Made by a program: the position numbers and the translations under genes. The notes under the pieces are model-generated. The model saw only the letters and a list, made by a program, of their open reading frames with translations, searched no databases and was not told the origin of the DNA. A stretch of 38,673 nt of DNA from a virus, in IMG/VR virus record IMGVR_UViG_3300041583_000437, positions 1 to 38,673 of that record, one strand, 5' to 3'. How positions within the stretch are numbered: position 1 is the stretch's first letter; the number at the start of each line of letters is the position of its first letter. This document shows, piece after piece, positions 24,286 through 30,940 of the stretch.

Positions 24286-24741
24286 ATGCTTTACCAAGGC
24301 TCAAAGAGGTACCTCGTCGACGAGGTCATCATTCACTGCTCCGCCACCCGGCCGTCCTGGTTTGGCAACAACACCCTCGAGGAGAAGATTGCCGAGATCC
24401 GTCGCTGGCACGTTGTCGACCGCAAATGGAAAGACATTGGGTACCACTTCCTCGTCGATCGGGACGGGAAGATTGGGCGGGGTCGCGCGGAGACCGTCCT
24501 CGGGGCCCACACGGCGGGGCAGAACGCGGGCACCCTGGGGGTCTGCCTGCTGGGCGGTCATGGCTCCTCGGAAAAGGACGCGTTTGAGGACAACTTCACC
24601 CCGGCTCAACGTACCTCACTCACGTGGCTGGTGCAGAACATTGCCTCCCGGACCCCAATCAAAAGGGTCACAGGGCACAACCAGTACGCCGCAAAGGCAT
24701 GTCCCGGGTTCCGGGTCCGCACTGAGGACTGGGTCAAATGA
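24286..24741 (+). CDS. Endolysin: T7-type N-acetylmuramoyl-L-alanine amidase
   Basis: The 151-residue enzyme cuts the amide bond between muramic acid and the peptide in peptidoglycan. It has the length of T7 lysozyme and the same residue order. Zinc ligands are His17 (V-I-I-H-C-S-A), His131 and Cys139 (A-C-P-G-F). Tyr53 (G-Y-H) and Lys137 are the catalytic pair, with His75 between. There is no signal peptide, so a holin is needed for exit. GAAAGGAG precedes the ATG. In T7 the same protein also inhibits the phage RNA polymerase, but no such polymerase is visible here. Confidence 0.95.
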   Translation: MLYQGSKRYLVDEVIIHCSATRPSWFGNNTLEEKIAEIRRWHVVDRKWKDIGYHFLVDRDGKIGRGRAETVLGAHTAGQNAGTLGVCLLGGHGSSEKDAFEDNFTPAQRTSLTWLVQNIASRTPIKRVTGHNQYAAKACPGFRVRTEDWVK

Positions 24742-25055
24742 GCGGCCCGAATGATGTGGTCCAGGACGTGGGCCGGCTTGAGGGAAAGGTCACGATGCTC
24801 TTGGAAACGATGCGACAAATCCAGAGCACGTTGGCGGACACTCAGCGGGTGCTCTCGCACATCGACCTGAAGGTGTCCCAGATCGAATCTCTGAAGTCGG
24901 AGATCGACAACGTCAAACGGAAGCTCTCCCAGATGGAGGTGGACGTCGAGAGCCTTCAGGGGTGGAGGAACCGGATCATTGGATTTGGTGCTGCTGCGGG
25001 GGCCCTGGCCGGATTCAGTGTAGACAAGATTATGAAGATAGTGATGGGGAACTGA
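24738..25055 (+). CDS. XhlA-like coiled-coil membrane protein
   Basis: The 105-residue product is a long coiled coil (about residues 8-75) followed by one membrane segment (about 80-97, F-G-A-A-A-G-A-L-A-G-F). This layout matches XhlA-like proteins of lysis cassettes. Its ATG overlaps the amidase stop. It probably sits in the inner membrane and helps the holin or release of amidase. A purely structural role cannot be excluded. Confidence 0.7.
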   Translation: MSGPNDVVQDVGRLEGKVTMLLETMRQIQSTLADTQRVLSHIDLKVSQIESLKSEIDNVKRKLSQMEVDVESLQGWRNRIIGFGAAAGALAGFSVDKIMKIVMGN

Positions 25056-25056
25056 G

Positions 25057-25266
25057 GTGAGGTCGAGGGGGCAGAAGACGTACAAACGTGAGGTCGCTAT
25101 AGGGTGTTTACTCTACTGCGCCTGGCTTGGTGTTGCCGCTGTGATCTGGGACAGTGCGCCCGCATTGGCTGCCATGAACGTGTTTGTCCCCTCCAGCTTC
25201 CTCTTCGCGGCCGGCGCCTTCGGTATTGACAGCTACATGAAGCAGAGGTCACCGGGAGAGACGTGA
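25057..25266 (+). CDS. Holin candidate
   Basis: The 69-residue product has a basic N-terminus and two hydrophobic stretches, about residues 13-31 (I-G-C-L-L-Y-C-A-W-L-G-V) and 40-58 (V-F-V-P-S-S-F-L-F-A-A-G-A-F-G), with a charged end. That is the form of a two-helix class II holin. It starts with GTG at 25057, one base after the upstream stop, with no strong ribosome site, so translation is probably coupled. The neighbours (amidase before, spanins after) support the call. Confidence 0.65.
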   Translation: MRSRGQKTYKREVAIGCLLYCAWLGVAAVIWDSAPALAAMNVFVPSSFLFAAGAFGIDSYMKQRSPGET

Positions 25267-25562
25267 TGTTGTGGAAGATGAGACTTGCGGTTGGGGCCGG
25301 GATCGGTGTTGCCCTCCTGGTGTCTGTTCTGTCCGGTCTGCTGATGAAGGCCCGGTTGGATGAGACCCGGTTGATGCTTGAACAGGTCACGGCTCAGATT
25401 GAGGCCACCACGGAGGCGGCACGCTTGATGGCAGCCCAGACGGATCTCTTGATCAGACAGATCGAAAGATCGATGCAGGAACGTACGGCCCGGGACCGGG
25501 CGATTGTGGAGGAGACGGATCAATGTTTGAACGAGCAGCTGCCCTCGGGCTTGTTGGACTGA
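25266..25562 (+). CDS. Inner-membrane spanin (Rz-like)
   Basis: The 98-residue product has an N-terminal membrane helix (about residues 6-26) and a periplasmic coiled coil (about 30-80), the layout of the inner-membrane spanin. The gene for the outer-membrane partner starts inside it in another frame, the classical nested arrangement. A GTG three bases earlier is an alternative start. It would span the periplasm and fuse the two membranes in the last step of lysis, which shows a Gram-negative host. Confidence 0.8.
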   Translation: MLWKMRLAVGAGIGVALLVSVLSGLLMKARLDETRLMLEQVTAQIEATTEAARLMAAQTDLLIRQIERSMQERTARDRAIVEETDQCLNEQLPSGLLD

Positions 25563-25756
25563 TCCTGGCGGGGTGCGGGGACAAGACTGCTGTGGTCCTG
25601 GATGTTACGCGGCTTGAGGTCTCTTGCCCGAACCCGACTGAACGGAAGCGTCTGTCCCACGGATCCACGTATCGGGACCTGGCCCTGTCCCGGTCTGAGG
25701 CAATAGCCGGGTGGGAGCGCTGCCACGGCGCCCTGGACGTGGTCAATCTGGAGTGA
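25523..25756 (+). CDS. Outer-membrane spanin lipoprotein (Rz1-like)
   Basis: The 77-residue product has a short signal with a clear lipobox, L-I-L-A-G-C, so Cys19 would be lipidated. It overlaps the end of the Rz-like gene by 40 bases. Two later cysteines may pair. It is larger than lambda Rz1 and not Pro-rich, but the lipobox and nested start make the call firm. Confidence 0.85.
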   Translation: MFERAAALGLVGLILAGCGDKTAVVLDVTRLEVSCPNPTERKRLSHGSTYRDLALSRSEAIAGWERCHGALDVVNLE

Positions 25757-25919
25757 CACCCGGTTACCGCCATCCGGGATCCCCTGGTATCGTCGGGGAT
25801 GGTTTGGGTTAAAAGGCCCACGTCGACCAGGTCAAGGAAACCCCGACCACAACTCCCAGGAAAAGGTCGACTAACCTGGAAGGCAACCCCGACAGGACCC
25901 ATCCCATCGGGTAACTCGT
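25757..25919. terminator. Convergent gap with imperfect repeats and a candidate terminator
   Basis: The late rightward block and the leftward block meet here. ATCCCC at 25779-25784 pairs with GGGGAT at 25795-25800, followed by a weak T-rich run (GGTTTGGGTT). Two imperfect direct repeats follow, each running from GTCGAC to CCCCGAC, at about 25822-25847 and 25866-25893. I see no long T tract on either strand, so termination may be rho-dependent. Confidence 0.45.
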
Positions 25920-26129
25920 TTAGCGGTGCATGACCGCTTTTACCGCCAACATAGCAGCTTCTTCTACCATATCAATGGCCCGATCCTGCGCCCGGGTCCC
26001 GTAAAGCACCGAAGCTGGTGTCGCCTGGTCGATCAGGTCGATCAACTCCGCAGCCTTCACCTTAATCGCGTCCACGTCAGGGTTTCCTGTCGGGTTGAAC
26101 CCACCTACAATTTGCTGTCCTTTGGTCAT
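25920..26129 (-). CDS. acb2: Acb2/Tad1-family cyclic-nucleotide sponge (anti-CBASS/anti-Thoeris)
   Basis: The 69-residue product matches the Acb2/Tad1 hairpin-domain family (also listed as DUF7681). The N-terminal part reads F-N-P-T-G-N-P-D-V-D-A-I-K-V-K-A-A-E-L, and the second helix reads R-A-Q-D-R-A-I-D-M-V-E-E-A-A-M-L-A-V-K-A-V. Known members form hexamers that bind signal molecules such as 3',3'-cGAMP (Acb2) or cyclic ADP-ribose isomers (Tad1), so CBASS or Thoeris defence is not switched on. Which ligand is bound here cannot be read from sequence. GAAGGAGAG precedes the ATG. It is the last gene of the leftward block and has its own promoter and leader, fitting early, separately controlled expression. 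Confidence 0.78.
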   Translation of the reverse strand: MTKGQQIVGGFNPTGNPDVDAIKVKAAELIDLIDQATPASVLYGTRAQDRAIDMVEEAAMLAVKAVMHR

Positions 26130-26193
26130 CGCTCTCTCCTTCGTGAACCAAATCTGATTTCAATTCTGAAAGCTCAAAAGTTTTCAGAACCAT
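26077..26193 (-). CDS. 38-residue leader ORF overlapping acb2
   Basis: An ATG at 26193 with a strong site (AAAGGAG) opens 38 codons that run 53 bases into acb2 in another frame. The peptide is acidic at first and then basic, with no known family. Its first 50 bases match the left-end element at 444-493, including a hairpin (26187-26182 with 26171-26166) that is maintained by compensating changes. Translation of this ORF would pass over the acb2 ribosome site, so it may control acb2 by coupling. A role as a peptide is unproven. Confidence 0.5.
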   Translation of the reverse strand: MVLKTFELSELKSDLVHEGESDDQRTANCRWVQPDRKP

Positions 26194-26349
26194 ACGTTTC
26201 TCCTTTTTTTGGGTCGGACCCCGCCGCGCCGCCTGGTGTGTCCTCGGGGCCACAGGGGTGTGTCCGAAGCGCAACACCGGGGGTGTGAGGGGCGCGGGGG
26301 GAAGGAGAGAACCCCGATTGCGCATTTGCCGGCTATGCCGCGCGCCCGT

Positions 26350-26383
26350 AGATCACATTTAGGTGATCTCACGAAGTTGTCAA
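26350..26383 (-). promoter_or_regulatory. Leftward promoter and operator for the leader and acb2
   Basis: A perfect TTGACA lies at 26383-26378 (minus strand), overlapping the end of the dNMP kinase gene. The -10 region, 16-17 bp on, is poor (TAAATG/AAATGT). It is covered by a 7-bp inverted repeat, AGATCAC-N6-GTGATCT, at 26350-26369. A weak -10 with a dyad on top suggests control by a bound protein. About 155 bases lie between it and the leader ATG (26194-26349); this GC-rich stretch holds no convincing gene. Confidence 0.5.
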
Positions 26384-26928
26384 GACCCGGCGATTATTTG
26401 CTGGATCTTCCGATGCAGGTCCTGTTCGGATCCGGTGTTGTCCAGGGAGAGCTCGAACCCGTTGAGACCGTCCTCCGACTTGTGTGAGCTGTTGTAGGAG
26501 ACCCCGGGTCGGGTGATCTCGATCATCATCCCTTGGAGGTCCCGGATGGCCCCCACCTCCTCCCAGAACCGAACGTCATCGATCACCACGTTCCCTCCTG
26601 CGGAGAGGATCTTTCTGGTCAGGCTCATGGTGATGTTCACCCAGAGGTTCGGGCCGATGAGTTCCCGTCCCCATTCGGTTCCCAGGGTCTGCATGGCGTA
26701 CCGTGCTGTGCGCCCCTCCAGGACGTCCAGGGGGGCCTCCTTGAGGTCTCCGTCGAGATGGCGGGTGATGGTGGCCGGGGTCATGCCAGAGGCCTCCAGG
26801 ATGGCTCTCAGGGCCCGCTTGATGGGGTCCGCGAACCGGAGCCGGGTGTAACCGAAACTGGTGATGGCGTCCGCCGTGGTGCTCTTGCCGGATTGGGCCG
26901 GGCCGGCCAGGCCGATCAGTCGTGTCAT
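26380..26928 (-). CDS. Deoxynucleoside monophosphate kinase
   Basis: The 182-residue enzyme should phosphorylate dNMPs to dNDPs for phage DNA synthesis. The P-loop is G-L-A-G-P-A-Q-S-G-K-S-T at residues 6-17. Later features are F-A-D-P-I-K (about 32-37), the R-x-x-x-Q-x-L-G-T-E segment (about 76-85) and V-V-I-D-D-V-R (about 113-119), all typical of the T4 gp1-like family. Its ATG overlaps the upstream stop (ATGA), after GGAAGAAG. Confidence 0.9.
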   Translation of the reverse strand: MTRLIGLAGPAQSGKSTTADAITSFGYTRLRFADPIKRALRAILEASGMTPATITRHLDGDLKEAPLDVLEGRTARYAMQTLGTEWGRELIGPNLWVNITMSLTRKILSAGGNVVIDDVRFWEEVGAIRDLQGMMIEITRPGVSYNSSHKSEDGLNGFELSLDNTGSEQDLHRKIQQIIAGS

Positions 26929-27125
26929 GTCTTCTTCCTCATCAGGTCGTTGATGGTCAGGTCACGAAACGCAGCCGTGGTCGGGTACTCCGCCACCAGG
27001 ATGTCCCGTCGGAAGACCATGTCCTCAAAAAAGTCGTCGTAGTCCTCCGAGGCTTGAATTTTAACGTCAAGGTCGAGGATCTCGTCAAGGATCTCCGGGT
27101 CCAGGGTGTCTCTCGTGTGGCTCAT
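26925..27125 (-). CDS. Unknown small acidic protein
   Basis: The 66-residue product is acidic and probably helical (E-I-L-D-E-I-L-D-L-D, then D-D-F-F-E-D-M) with a basic end. GGAGGGAGAG precedes the ATG at 27125. It overlaps the dNMP kinase start by four bases, so the two are probably translated together. I do not recognise a family. Confidence 0.65.
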   Translation of the reverse strand: MSHTRDTLDPEILDEILDLDVKIQASEDYDDFFEDMVFRRDILVAEYPTTAAFRDLTINDLMRKKT

Positions 27126-27190
27126 TGGTCTCTCCCTCCATGGTAGCGAAGCCAGGAGGCCCGGCAGTGGGCCTTCCCGAAGATGCGCAC
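27122..27190 (-). CDS. Possible 22-residue peptide fitted between two genes
   Basis: A GTG directly follows the TGA of the upstream 56-residue gene (TGAGTG), and the frame ends in a TGA that overlaps the next ATG (ATGA). The fit is exact at both ends. The peptide is basic and aromatic (I-F-G-K-A-H-C-R). Evidence is limited to its junctions. Confidence 0.35.
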   Translation of the reverse strand: MRIFGKAHCRASWLRYHGGRDQ

Positions 27191-27361
27191 TCAGAGCCCC
27201 CAGAACAGGAAAGGGCCCGCCAGGCGCTTGTCCCATTCCTCTTCTCCTTCTCCTTCTTCCTCATCCTCGTCGTCATCATCGTCCTCCGGGAGCTCCCCCA
27301 TGTCAAGCGTGGTCAGGATCAGTCCCTTGATGTAGTCCTCCACCTCGTCATTCCTGGCCAT
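27191..27361 (-). CDS. Small highly acidic protein
   Basis: The 56-residue product begins with M-A-R-N-D-E-V-E-D-Y-I-K and has a central run of about 20 Asp and Glu residues, then W-D-K-R-L-A-G-P-F. GGAGG lies five bases before the ATG at 27361. Such acidic tracts occur in DNA mimics and in proteins that bind basic partners, but there is no direct evidence here. It overlaps the upstream gene's end by 14 bases. Confidence 0.6.
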   Translation of the reverse strand: MARNDEVEDYIKGLILTTLDMGELPEDDDDDEDEEEGEGEEEWDKRLAGPFLFWGL

Positions 27362-27590
27362 GTTTGCCTCCGACGATGGGGGTCAGGAGTGCCTGGACGG
27401 CCTCACGGTGGCGCTTCGTGGTGGCCTGCAGCCTGATGGCAGCGTCGACACTCTTCGCGCGTGCTGCGTGTTTCCGGGACGCTCTCCATTCACCCAGGGA
27501 GGAGATCAGCTCGCGGCGCTTCTCGTCGAGGGTCTCATCCGCCGTCAACCTCCGTTTGTTCGGGGGCTGGGGTAGGGTGATGTTAACCAT
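27348..27590 (-). CDS. Unknown basic helical protein
   Basis: The 80-residue product is basic and helical (R-R-E-L-I-S-S-L-G-E-W, then I-R-L-Q-A-T-T-K-R-H). GGGAGAAAG precedes the ATG at 27590, which lies just inside the methyltransferase gene. No motif is known to me. It directly precedes the acidic gene, so the pair could interact; that is only a suggestion from charge. Confidence 0.6.
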   Translation of the reverse strand: MVNITLPQPPNKRRLTADETLDEKRRELISSLGEWRASRKHAARAKSVDAAIRLQATTKRHREAVQALLTPIVGGKHGQE

Positions 27591-28143
27591 GGTGCTTTCT
27601 CCCGTGGAAGGTGGTGGAACCATCGTTCGGGCCCGGCTTGTCAAACAGGTGCCAGCAGCAGTTGTCCTTCCCGGTGCTTTTGGAGCCTGGGATCCACTTC
27701 ACGCGGCCGATGGACACGATCCCCCGCAGGAGGGGGAGGAACGGGGCTGCCTGCTTTGTGTGCATCCAATCAGCGTCGAACAGGAGCCAGGTCGGACGGA
27801 GGTGCGTGAACCGCCAGATCATGGGGTGCAGCAGGGACCGGCCCCAGGGCGGGTTGGTGATGATGACGTCAGCCCCCTCGAGGTCGTTCTCCTCAAGCTG
27901 GAGGGCGTCCTTCTGTTTGATCCACTCAGCGCGGGGCTCCACGTCCAGGGCCCGGGTGAGGCGCCAGTTCAGGCCGATGTCGTCACCGATGTCGTCGAGG
28001 TGGTGAACCAGGTCACCGGCCCCGGCGCAGGGCTCACAGTAGGTCATGTTGGACGGGAGATGCGCCGCCAGGGCCCACACAGCCTCCTTCGGGGTCGGGT
28101 AGAAGTCCCGGGGCACTCGGGTGAAGTTCGATCTTTTTCCCAT
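27583..28143 (-). CDS. SAM-dependent DNA N6-adenine-type methyltransferase
   Basis: The 186-residue enzyme has the two key motifs of amino-methyltransferases: the SAM loop E-P-C-A-G-A-G-D-L at about residues 38-46 and the catalytic N-P-P-W at about 96-99. It also has D-F-Y-P-T-P near the start. The order (SAM loop before N-P-P-W) and absence of a large recognition domain fit small phage adenine methyltransferases. It may protect phage DNA from host nucleases. The ATG at 28143 overlaps the upstream stop. Confidence 0.82.
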   Translation of the reverse strand: MGKRSNFTRVPRDFYPTPKEAVWALAAHLPSNMTYCEPCAGAGDLVHHLDDIGDDIGLNWRLTRALDVEPRAEWIKQKDALQLEENDLEGADVIITNPPWGRSLLHPMIWRFTHLRPTWLLFDADWMHTKQAAPFLPLLRGIVSIGRVKWIPGSKSTGKDNCCWHLFDKPGPNDGSTTFHGRKHHG

Positions 28144-28436
28144 CACTCACTCCACTTCTCGAGCAGGTACGGGACCACGGCCCCACCGTTCTGTCTGGCA
28201 TACTTCTTAGCGTACGCCTCCACGGTCCAGATCCGGGCGCTCTCGAACGCAACCCCGAAGTGAACCTTCCGCCCCAGGGTGGGGTCGTACCGAGGTGTCC
28301 CCCAGTACTTCCCATCTTCCCGGCGGATCAGGTAAACGATCCGGTCCATGGTCACGGACCGAGCGTCCCGGTTCGGGTTCCGGGCCCAGGTCTCCTTCTG
28401 GAGTGCGCTGGGCCACTCTTTCGTCACTGCTGACAT
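28143..28436 (-). CDS. Unknown protein, 97 residues
   Basis: The product is basic and aromatic, with a possible beta sheet (I-V-Y-L-I-R-R-E-D-G-K-Y-W-G-T) and a C-terminal helix. AGGAG precedes the ATG. It overlaps the methyltransferase start, so the two are probably made together, but nothing shows that they act together. Family not recognised. Confidence 0.65.
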   Translation of the reverse strand: MSAVTKEWPSALQKETWARNPNRDARSVTMDRIVYLIRREDGKYWGTPRYDPTLGRKVHFGVAFESARIWTVEAYAKKYARQNGGAVVPYLLEKWSE

Positions 28437-28453
28437 CTCTTGATCTCCTCTGA

Positions 28454-28597
28454 TCAGAACCGGGTCTGGCCCTTGCGACCCTTACGGGCCTTGCTTGGTG
28501 GGGTTCCGTGGTAGGCGTGGGGGGCCTTGTAGTCGGAGCGGAAGAAGGTGATCGGGAGGAAGAAGCTGTTGAAAAGCTTCTGGGCTGAGTTCATCAT
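28454..28597 (-). CDS. Unknown small basic protein
   Basis: The 47-residue product has a hydrophobic first half (L-F-N-S-F-F-L-P-I-T-F-F) and a strongly basic end (S-K-A-R-K-G-R-K-G). AAGGAGAG lies before two tandem ATG codons; the first overlaps the upstream stop. It may be a membrane- or nucleic-acid-associated peptide, but no family is known to me. Confidence 0.6.
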   Translation of the reverse strand: MMNSAQKLFNSFFLPITFFRSDYKAPHAYHGTPPSKARKGRKGQTRF

Positions 28598-29388
28598 TTG
28601 GTCTCTCCTTCGGGTTTGCCGTACAGTCTCTTCATTGTGTCGATGCTGATCCACTGGTGATCGTAGACACCGTTCTCAACGTGCCGTTTGATGAGCACAC
28701 CTCGTTGCCAGAGGTTGTTCACACCGCCGGCCCAGGGGCTGTCATAGTCCTGGTAGACCCCGACAACGCAGCCCATGATGGTTTTTCCGCGTGCACCCGC
28801 CTTGACGCTGTAATCGAACGTGTGGGAGTGGCCGCAGGTGGAGCTCTGGAAGTTCTTCGCCACCAGAGAGGCGGCGTGGTGCATGCCCCCGATCGGGCGC
28901 CCCATGAGCCCGGAGACGAAATAGTGAGCGTACTGCACCCCGTCAACCTCGATGATGCCCGGTGTCATGCCGTCGTACTCGACAACCTCGTCATAGTTCG
29001 GACCCAGCTCCAGGTCCTTGAACGAGATCCCGAACCGGTCCCCGGCGTACTCGGGGGTGATGTCCAGGGCGCGCTTGATGCGGTGCTCGTGGTTCCCCTC
29101 ACAGAAGACCCGGAACGGGAGCTTCTTCTTCTGGCGCTTGATCGGGGCCCACATACGTTCCTGGAACTCCAGGTGAGCGTTGATGTCCGCCTCATAGGAT
29201 CGACCCACGAATGAGGCCTTGCCCTTGTCGTACGCGCTCAGGGAGCTCAGGTCCGCGCTGTCACCGATGTTGATGACCACATCAGGGCGGAGCCCCTCGA
29301 TCAGGGCCCCCAGCCAGTCGGCCCGGTCATTGTTGAAGCGTGGGTCCGCGTGTTGGTCTGGGATCACAAGGTGTGTGCGTCCGGTCAT
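28594..29388 (-). CDS. Calcineurin-like metallophosphoesterase
   Basis: The 264-residue product has the metal-binding motifs in order: D11-x-H13, G-D43, G-N99-H100-E, and G-H187-S-H189. These form the two-metal centre of phosphoesterases. The substrate is unknown; phage members may act on nucleotides, DNA ends or protein phosphates. I start at the ATG at 29388, four bases inside the upstream gene, and not at more distant starts, because the conserved part begins there. It lies among nucleases, so a role in nucleic-acid processing is likely. Confidence 0.85.
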   Translation of the reverse strand: MTGRTHLVIPDQHADPRFNNDRADWLGALIEGLRPDVVINIGDSADLSSLSAYDKGKASFVGRSYEADINAHLEFQERMWAPIKRQKKKLPFRVFCEGNHEHRIKRALDITPEYAGDRFGISFKDLELGPNYDEVVEYDGMTPGIIEVDGVQYAHYFVSGLMGRPIGGMHHAASLVAKNFQSSTCGHSHTFDYSVKAGARGKTIMGCVVGVYQDYDSPWAGGVNNLWQRGVLIKRHVENGVYDHQWISIDTMKRLYGKPEGETK

Positions 29389-29822
29389 GTCTTCTTTCTC
29401 TCTGCTTTGAGGACGCGGGCCCAGAGGTCGAGATAGTGCTCTGCGTCGATGACGGCCAGGGGCCTTTTGAAGTCGGCTTTGAGGACTACAACGGGCTCGT
29501 TCCCACCGTGCTCCTTTGCCTGGTCGTAGATCTTGTAGACGGCAAAGGACTTGTTGTTCTTGCACTCCGTCTGGATGGGGATGATGTCCAGGGCGTGGGG
29601 GCTCAGCTGGACGTCAGTCCCGTTCACGCCCATCGGGGTTGAGACCACATCACCGGCCCGGAGGCCAGGGATCTTGAGGAGGAGCTTGTCCCGGACCCAT
29701 TGCTGGAGCCGTCTCCCTTTTGCCTTTGCTGCTGCTGGTGTCACGATGTACTTTCCTCTGTACCGGAGATCCTCCCGCTCCTCCCGGAGCGAGGGTCTGT
29801 CGTTGCTGGGTTTCTTCCTCAA
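29385..29822 (-). CDS. PD-(D/E)XK-type nuclease, possible Holliday junction resolvase
   Basis: The 145-residue product has a conserved core: K-G-R-R-L-Q-Q-W-V-R-D-K near residue 35, G-T-D-V-Q-L-S near 68-74, and E-C-K at about 87-89, which supply Glu, Asp and the E-x-K pair of a PD-(D/E)XK site. Similar small proteins of phages are taken as resolvases or endonuclease VII/T7 gp3 substitutes. The start appears to be TTG at 29822, overlapping the previous stop, with GGAG upstream; there is no internal ATG before the core. Confidence 0.72.
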   Translation of the reverse strand: MRKKPSNDRPSLREEREDLRYRGKYIVTPAAAKAKGRRLQQWVRDKLLLKIPGLRAGDVVSTPMGVNGTDVQLSPHALDIIPIQTECKNNKSFAVYKIYDQAKEHGGNEPVVVLKADFKRPLAVIDAEHYLDLWARVLKAERKKT

Positions 29823-30670
29823 TCGACGATCTCCATGACGTTTGGTTCCTTCACCACGTCGATCAACCAGGTCGGTCCAGATGCATATAGGAACTTTCTC
29901 GCCTCAGGCCAACAGGTTTGTTTGAAATCGCAGTAGCGACATTCTGTCCCAAGCTGGGTGTTTGGTGAGGTCTTGGACTGAGGGACCGGTTTGAAGGCGC
30001 GCTCAGGGGGTTGGTCAGAGGCCAGGACGTCCCGCTTGCGGGCGATGACACCACGGATCAGTTCGAGCTCCGGGGTGAGGTCGTAGAGGTCGAGACAGAC
30101 CTTTCCGCTCTCCTTGCAGAGGACCAGGAACCCGGCCGTGGTCTTGTTCAGGACCAGGGGGTCATCCTGGGAGGCCTCGAGGTAGGCGGCCAGCTGCATG
30201 AGGTATCCGAACGGGTCATCCTCCCGGAGGCCGTTCTTGGCAAACTTCTCAAAGCCCCGGCCGGAGGCGGACTTGACGTCGATCAGAACCCCGTCGATGA
30301 CACAATCCCGGTGACCCACAACACCCTCGAGGTGCATGGTGTCCTGCTCCCCTTCCACCCGGTGACCGGATGCGGCTGCCAGGAGGAGGGCGTACTCCTC
30401 GATGATGTGACCATAGGCGAACTTGTTCAGGGTCTCCCGGCGAAGCTTCTCACGGGGCGCCTTGGTGTGCTGATACCAGAGCTGCCGGTCACAGGGCTTC
30501 CCCAGGGCGGACATCCGCAGGGCGGGGCCCATGGAGTTGCGTCCGAAGGCCTCCTTGAGCGCGGCGCCGGTGTTGAGACCGTACTTTGTCAGGAGTTCCG
30601 GTGTGAGCCCCTCTCCGGTCTCCACAACGTGGAGCATATCGTGAACCAGGGTTTCGATCGATTTTGACAT
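29819..30670 (-). CDS. Cas4/RecB-like exonuclease with Fe-S cluster
   Basis: The 283-residue enzyme has the PD-(D/E)XK signature (G-H-I-I-E-E-Y, G-H-R-D, L-I-D-V-K, then Q-L-A-A-Y) and four cysteines in the Cas4/AddB arrangement: one early, in G-K-P-C-D-R, and three late, in C-R-Y-C then C-W-P-E. It would degrade DNA from ends and take part in recombination-linked replication or host DNA breakdown. AAGGAG precedes the ATG. The T7 gp6 exonuclease is the functional parallel, but this is a different family. Confidence 0.87.
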   Translation of the reverse strand: MSKSIETLVHDMLHVVETGEGLTPELLTKYGLNTGAALKEAFGRNSMGPALRMSALGKPCDRQLWYQHTKAPREKLRRETLNKFAYGHIIEEYALLLAAASGHRVEGEQDTMHLEGVVGHRDCVIDGVLIDVKSASGRGFEKFAKNGLREDDPFGYLMQLAAYLEASQDDPLVLNKTTAGFLVLCKESGKVCLDLYDLTPELELIRGVIARKRDVLASDQPPERAFKPVPQSKTSPNTQLGTECRYCDFKQTCWPEARKFLYASGPTWLIDVVKEPNVMEIVD

Positions 30671-30682
30671 CTGCTTTCTCCT

Positions 30683-30889
30683 TCAGGCGTCTTTGGTTGG
30701 TGTGGTTTTGATGGTGACCGGCTCGAACCTGAAATGGACGATCGCTGCACCGGTGGCATCCTGTAGGGACTTGGCCAGGGCGTTCTGGTCTTCCGGAGTC
30801 GGGCAGGCCCCCGCGATCACCGTGGCGTACGTGTCCACAGAGGGTCCGGGGAAGGTCATGATGAACAGGGCTACGCAGAAAAGGTGCAT
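30683..30889 (-). CDS. Unknown small protein with hydrophobic N-terminus
   Basis: The 68-residue product starts with a hydrophobic stretch (L-F-C-V-A-L-F-I-M-T-F) that could be a signal or anchor, followed by a small alpha/beta part. GGAGG lies five bases before the ATG at 30889; a GTG at 30901 is an alternative. A hairpin without T run separates it from the SSB gene. Family not recognised. Confidence 0.6.
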   Translation of the reverse strand: MHLFCVALFIMTFPGPSVDTYATVIAGACPTPEDQNALAKSLQDATGAAIVHFRFEPVTIKTTPTKDA

Positions 30890-30914
30890 GGTGTCCTCCA
30901 CCGGATAGGGTGAA

Positions 30915-30930
30915 GGGGGCCGTAGCCCCC
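30915..30930 (-). promoter_or_regulatory. Intercistronic hairpin after the SSB gene
   Basis: GGGGGC and GCCCCC pair around TACG on the minus strand, closed by a C-G pair as in the very stable UNCG tetraloops. No T run follows (TTCACCC). It may protect the SSB message end or be a processing site. Confidence 0.6.
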
Positions 30931-30940
30931 CTCAGGTTTC

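Noticed and set aside
24286-24741. RNA polymerase control by the amidase, as in T7
   Set aside because: No single-subunit RNA polymerase gene is present, so only the lysis role is supported.
26194-26325. Longer form of the acb2 leader starting at 26325
   Set aside because: The strong site AAAGGAG lies just before the ATG at 26193, and the extra N-terminus is Pro/Arg-rich translation of a GC-rich leader.
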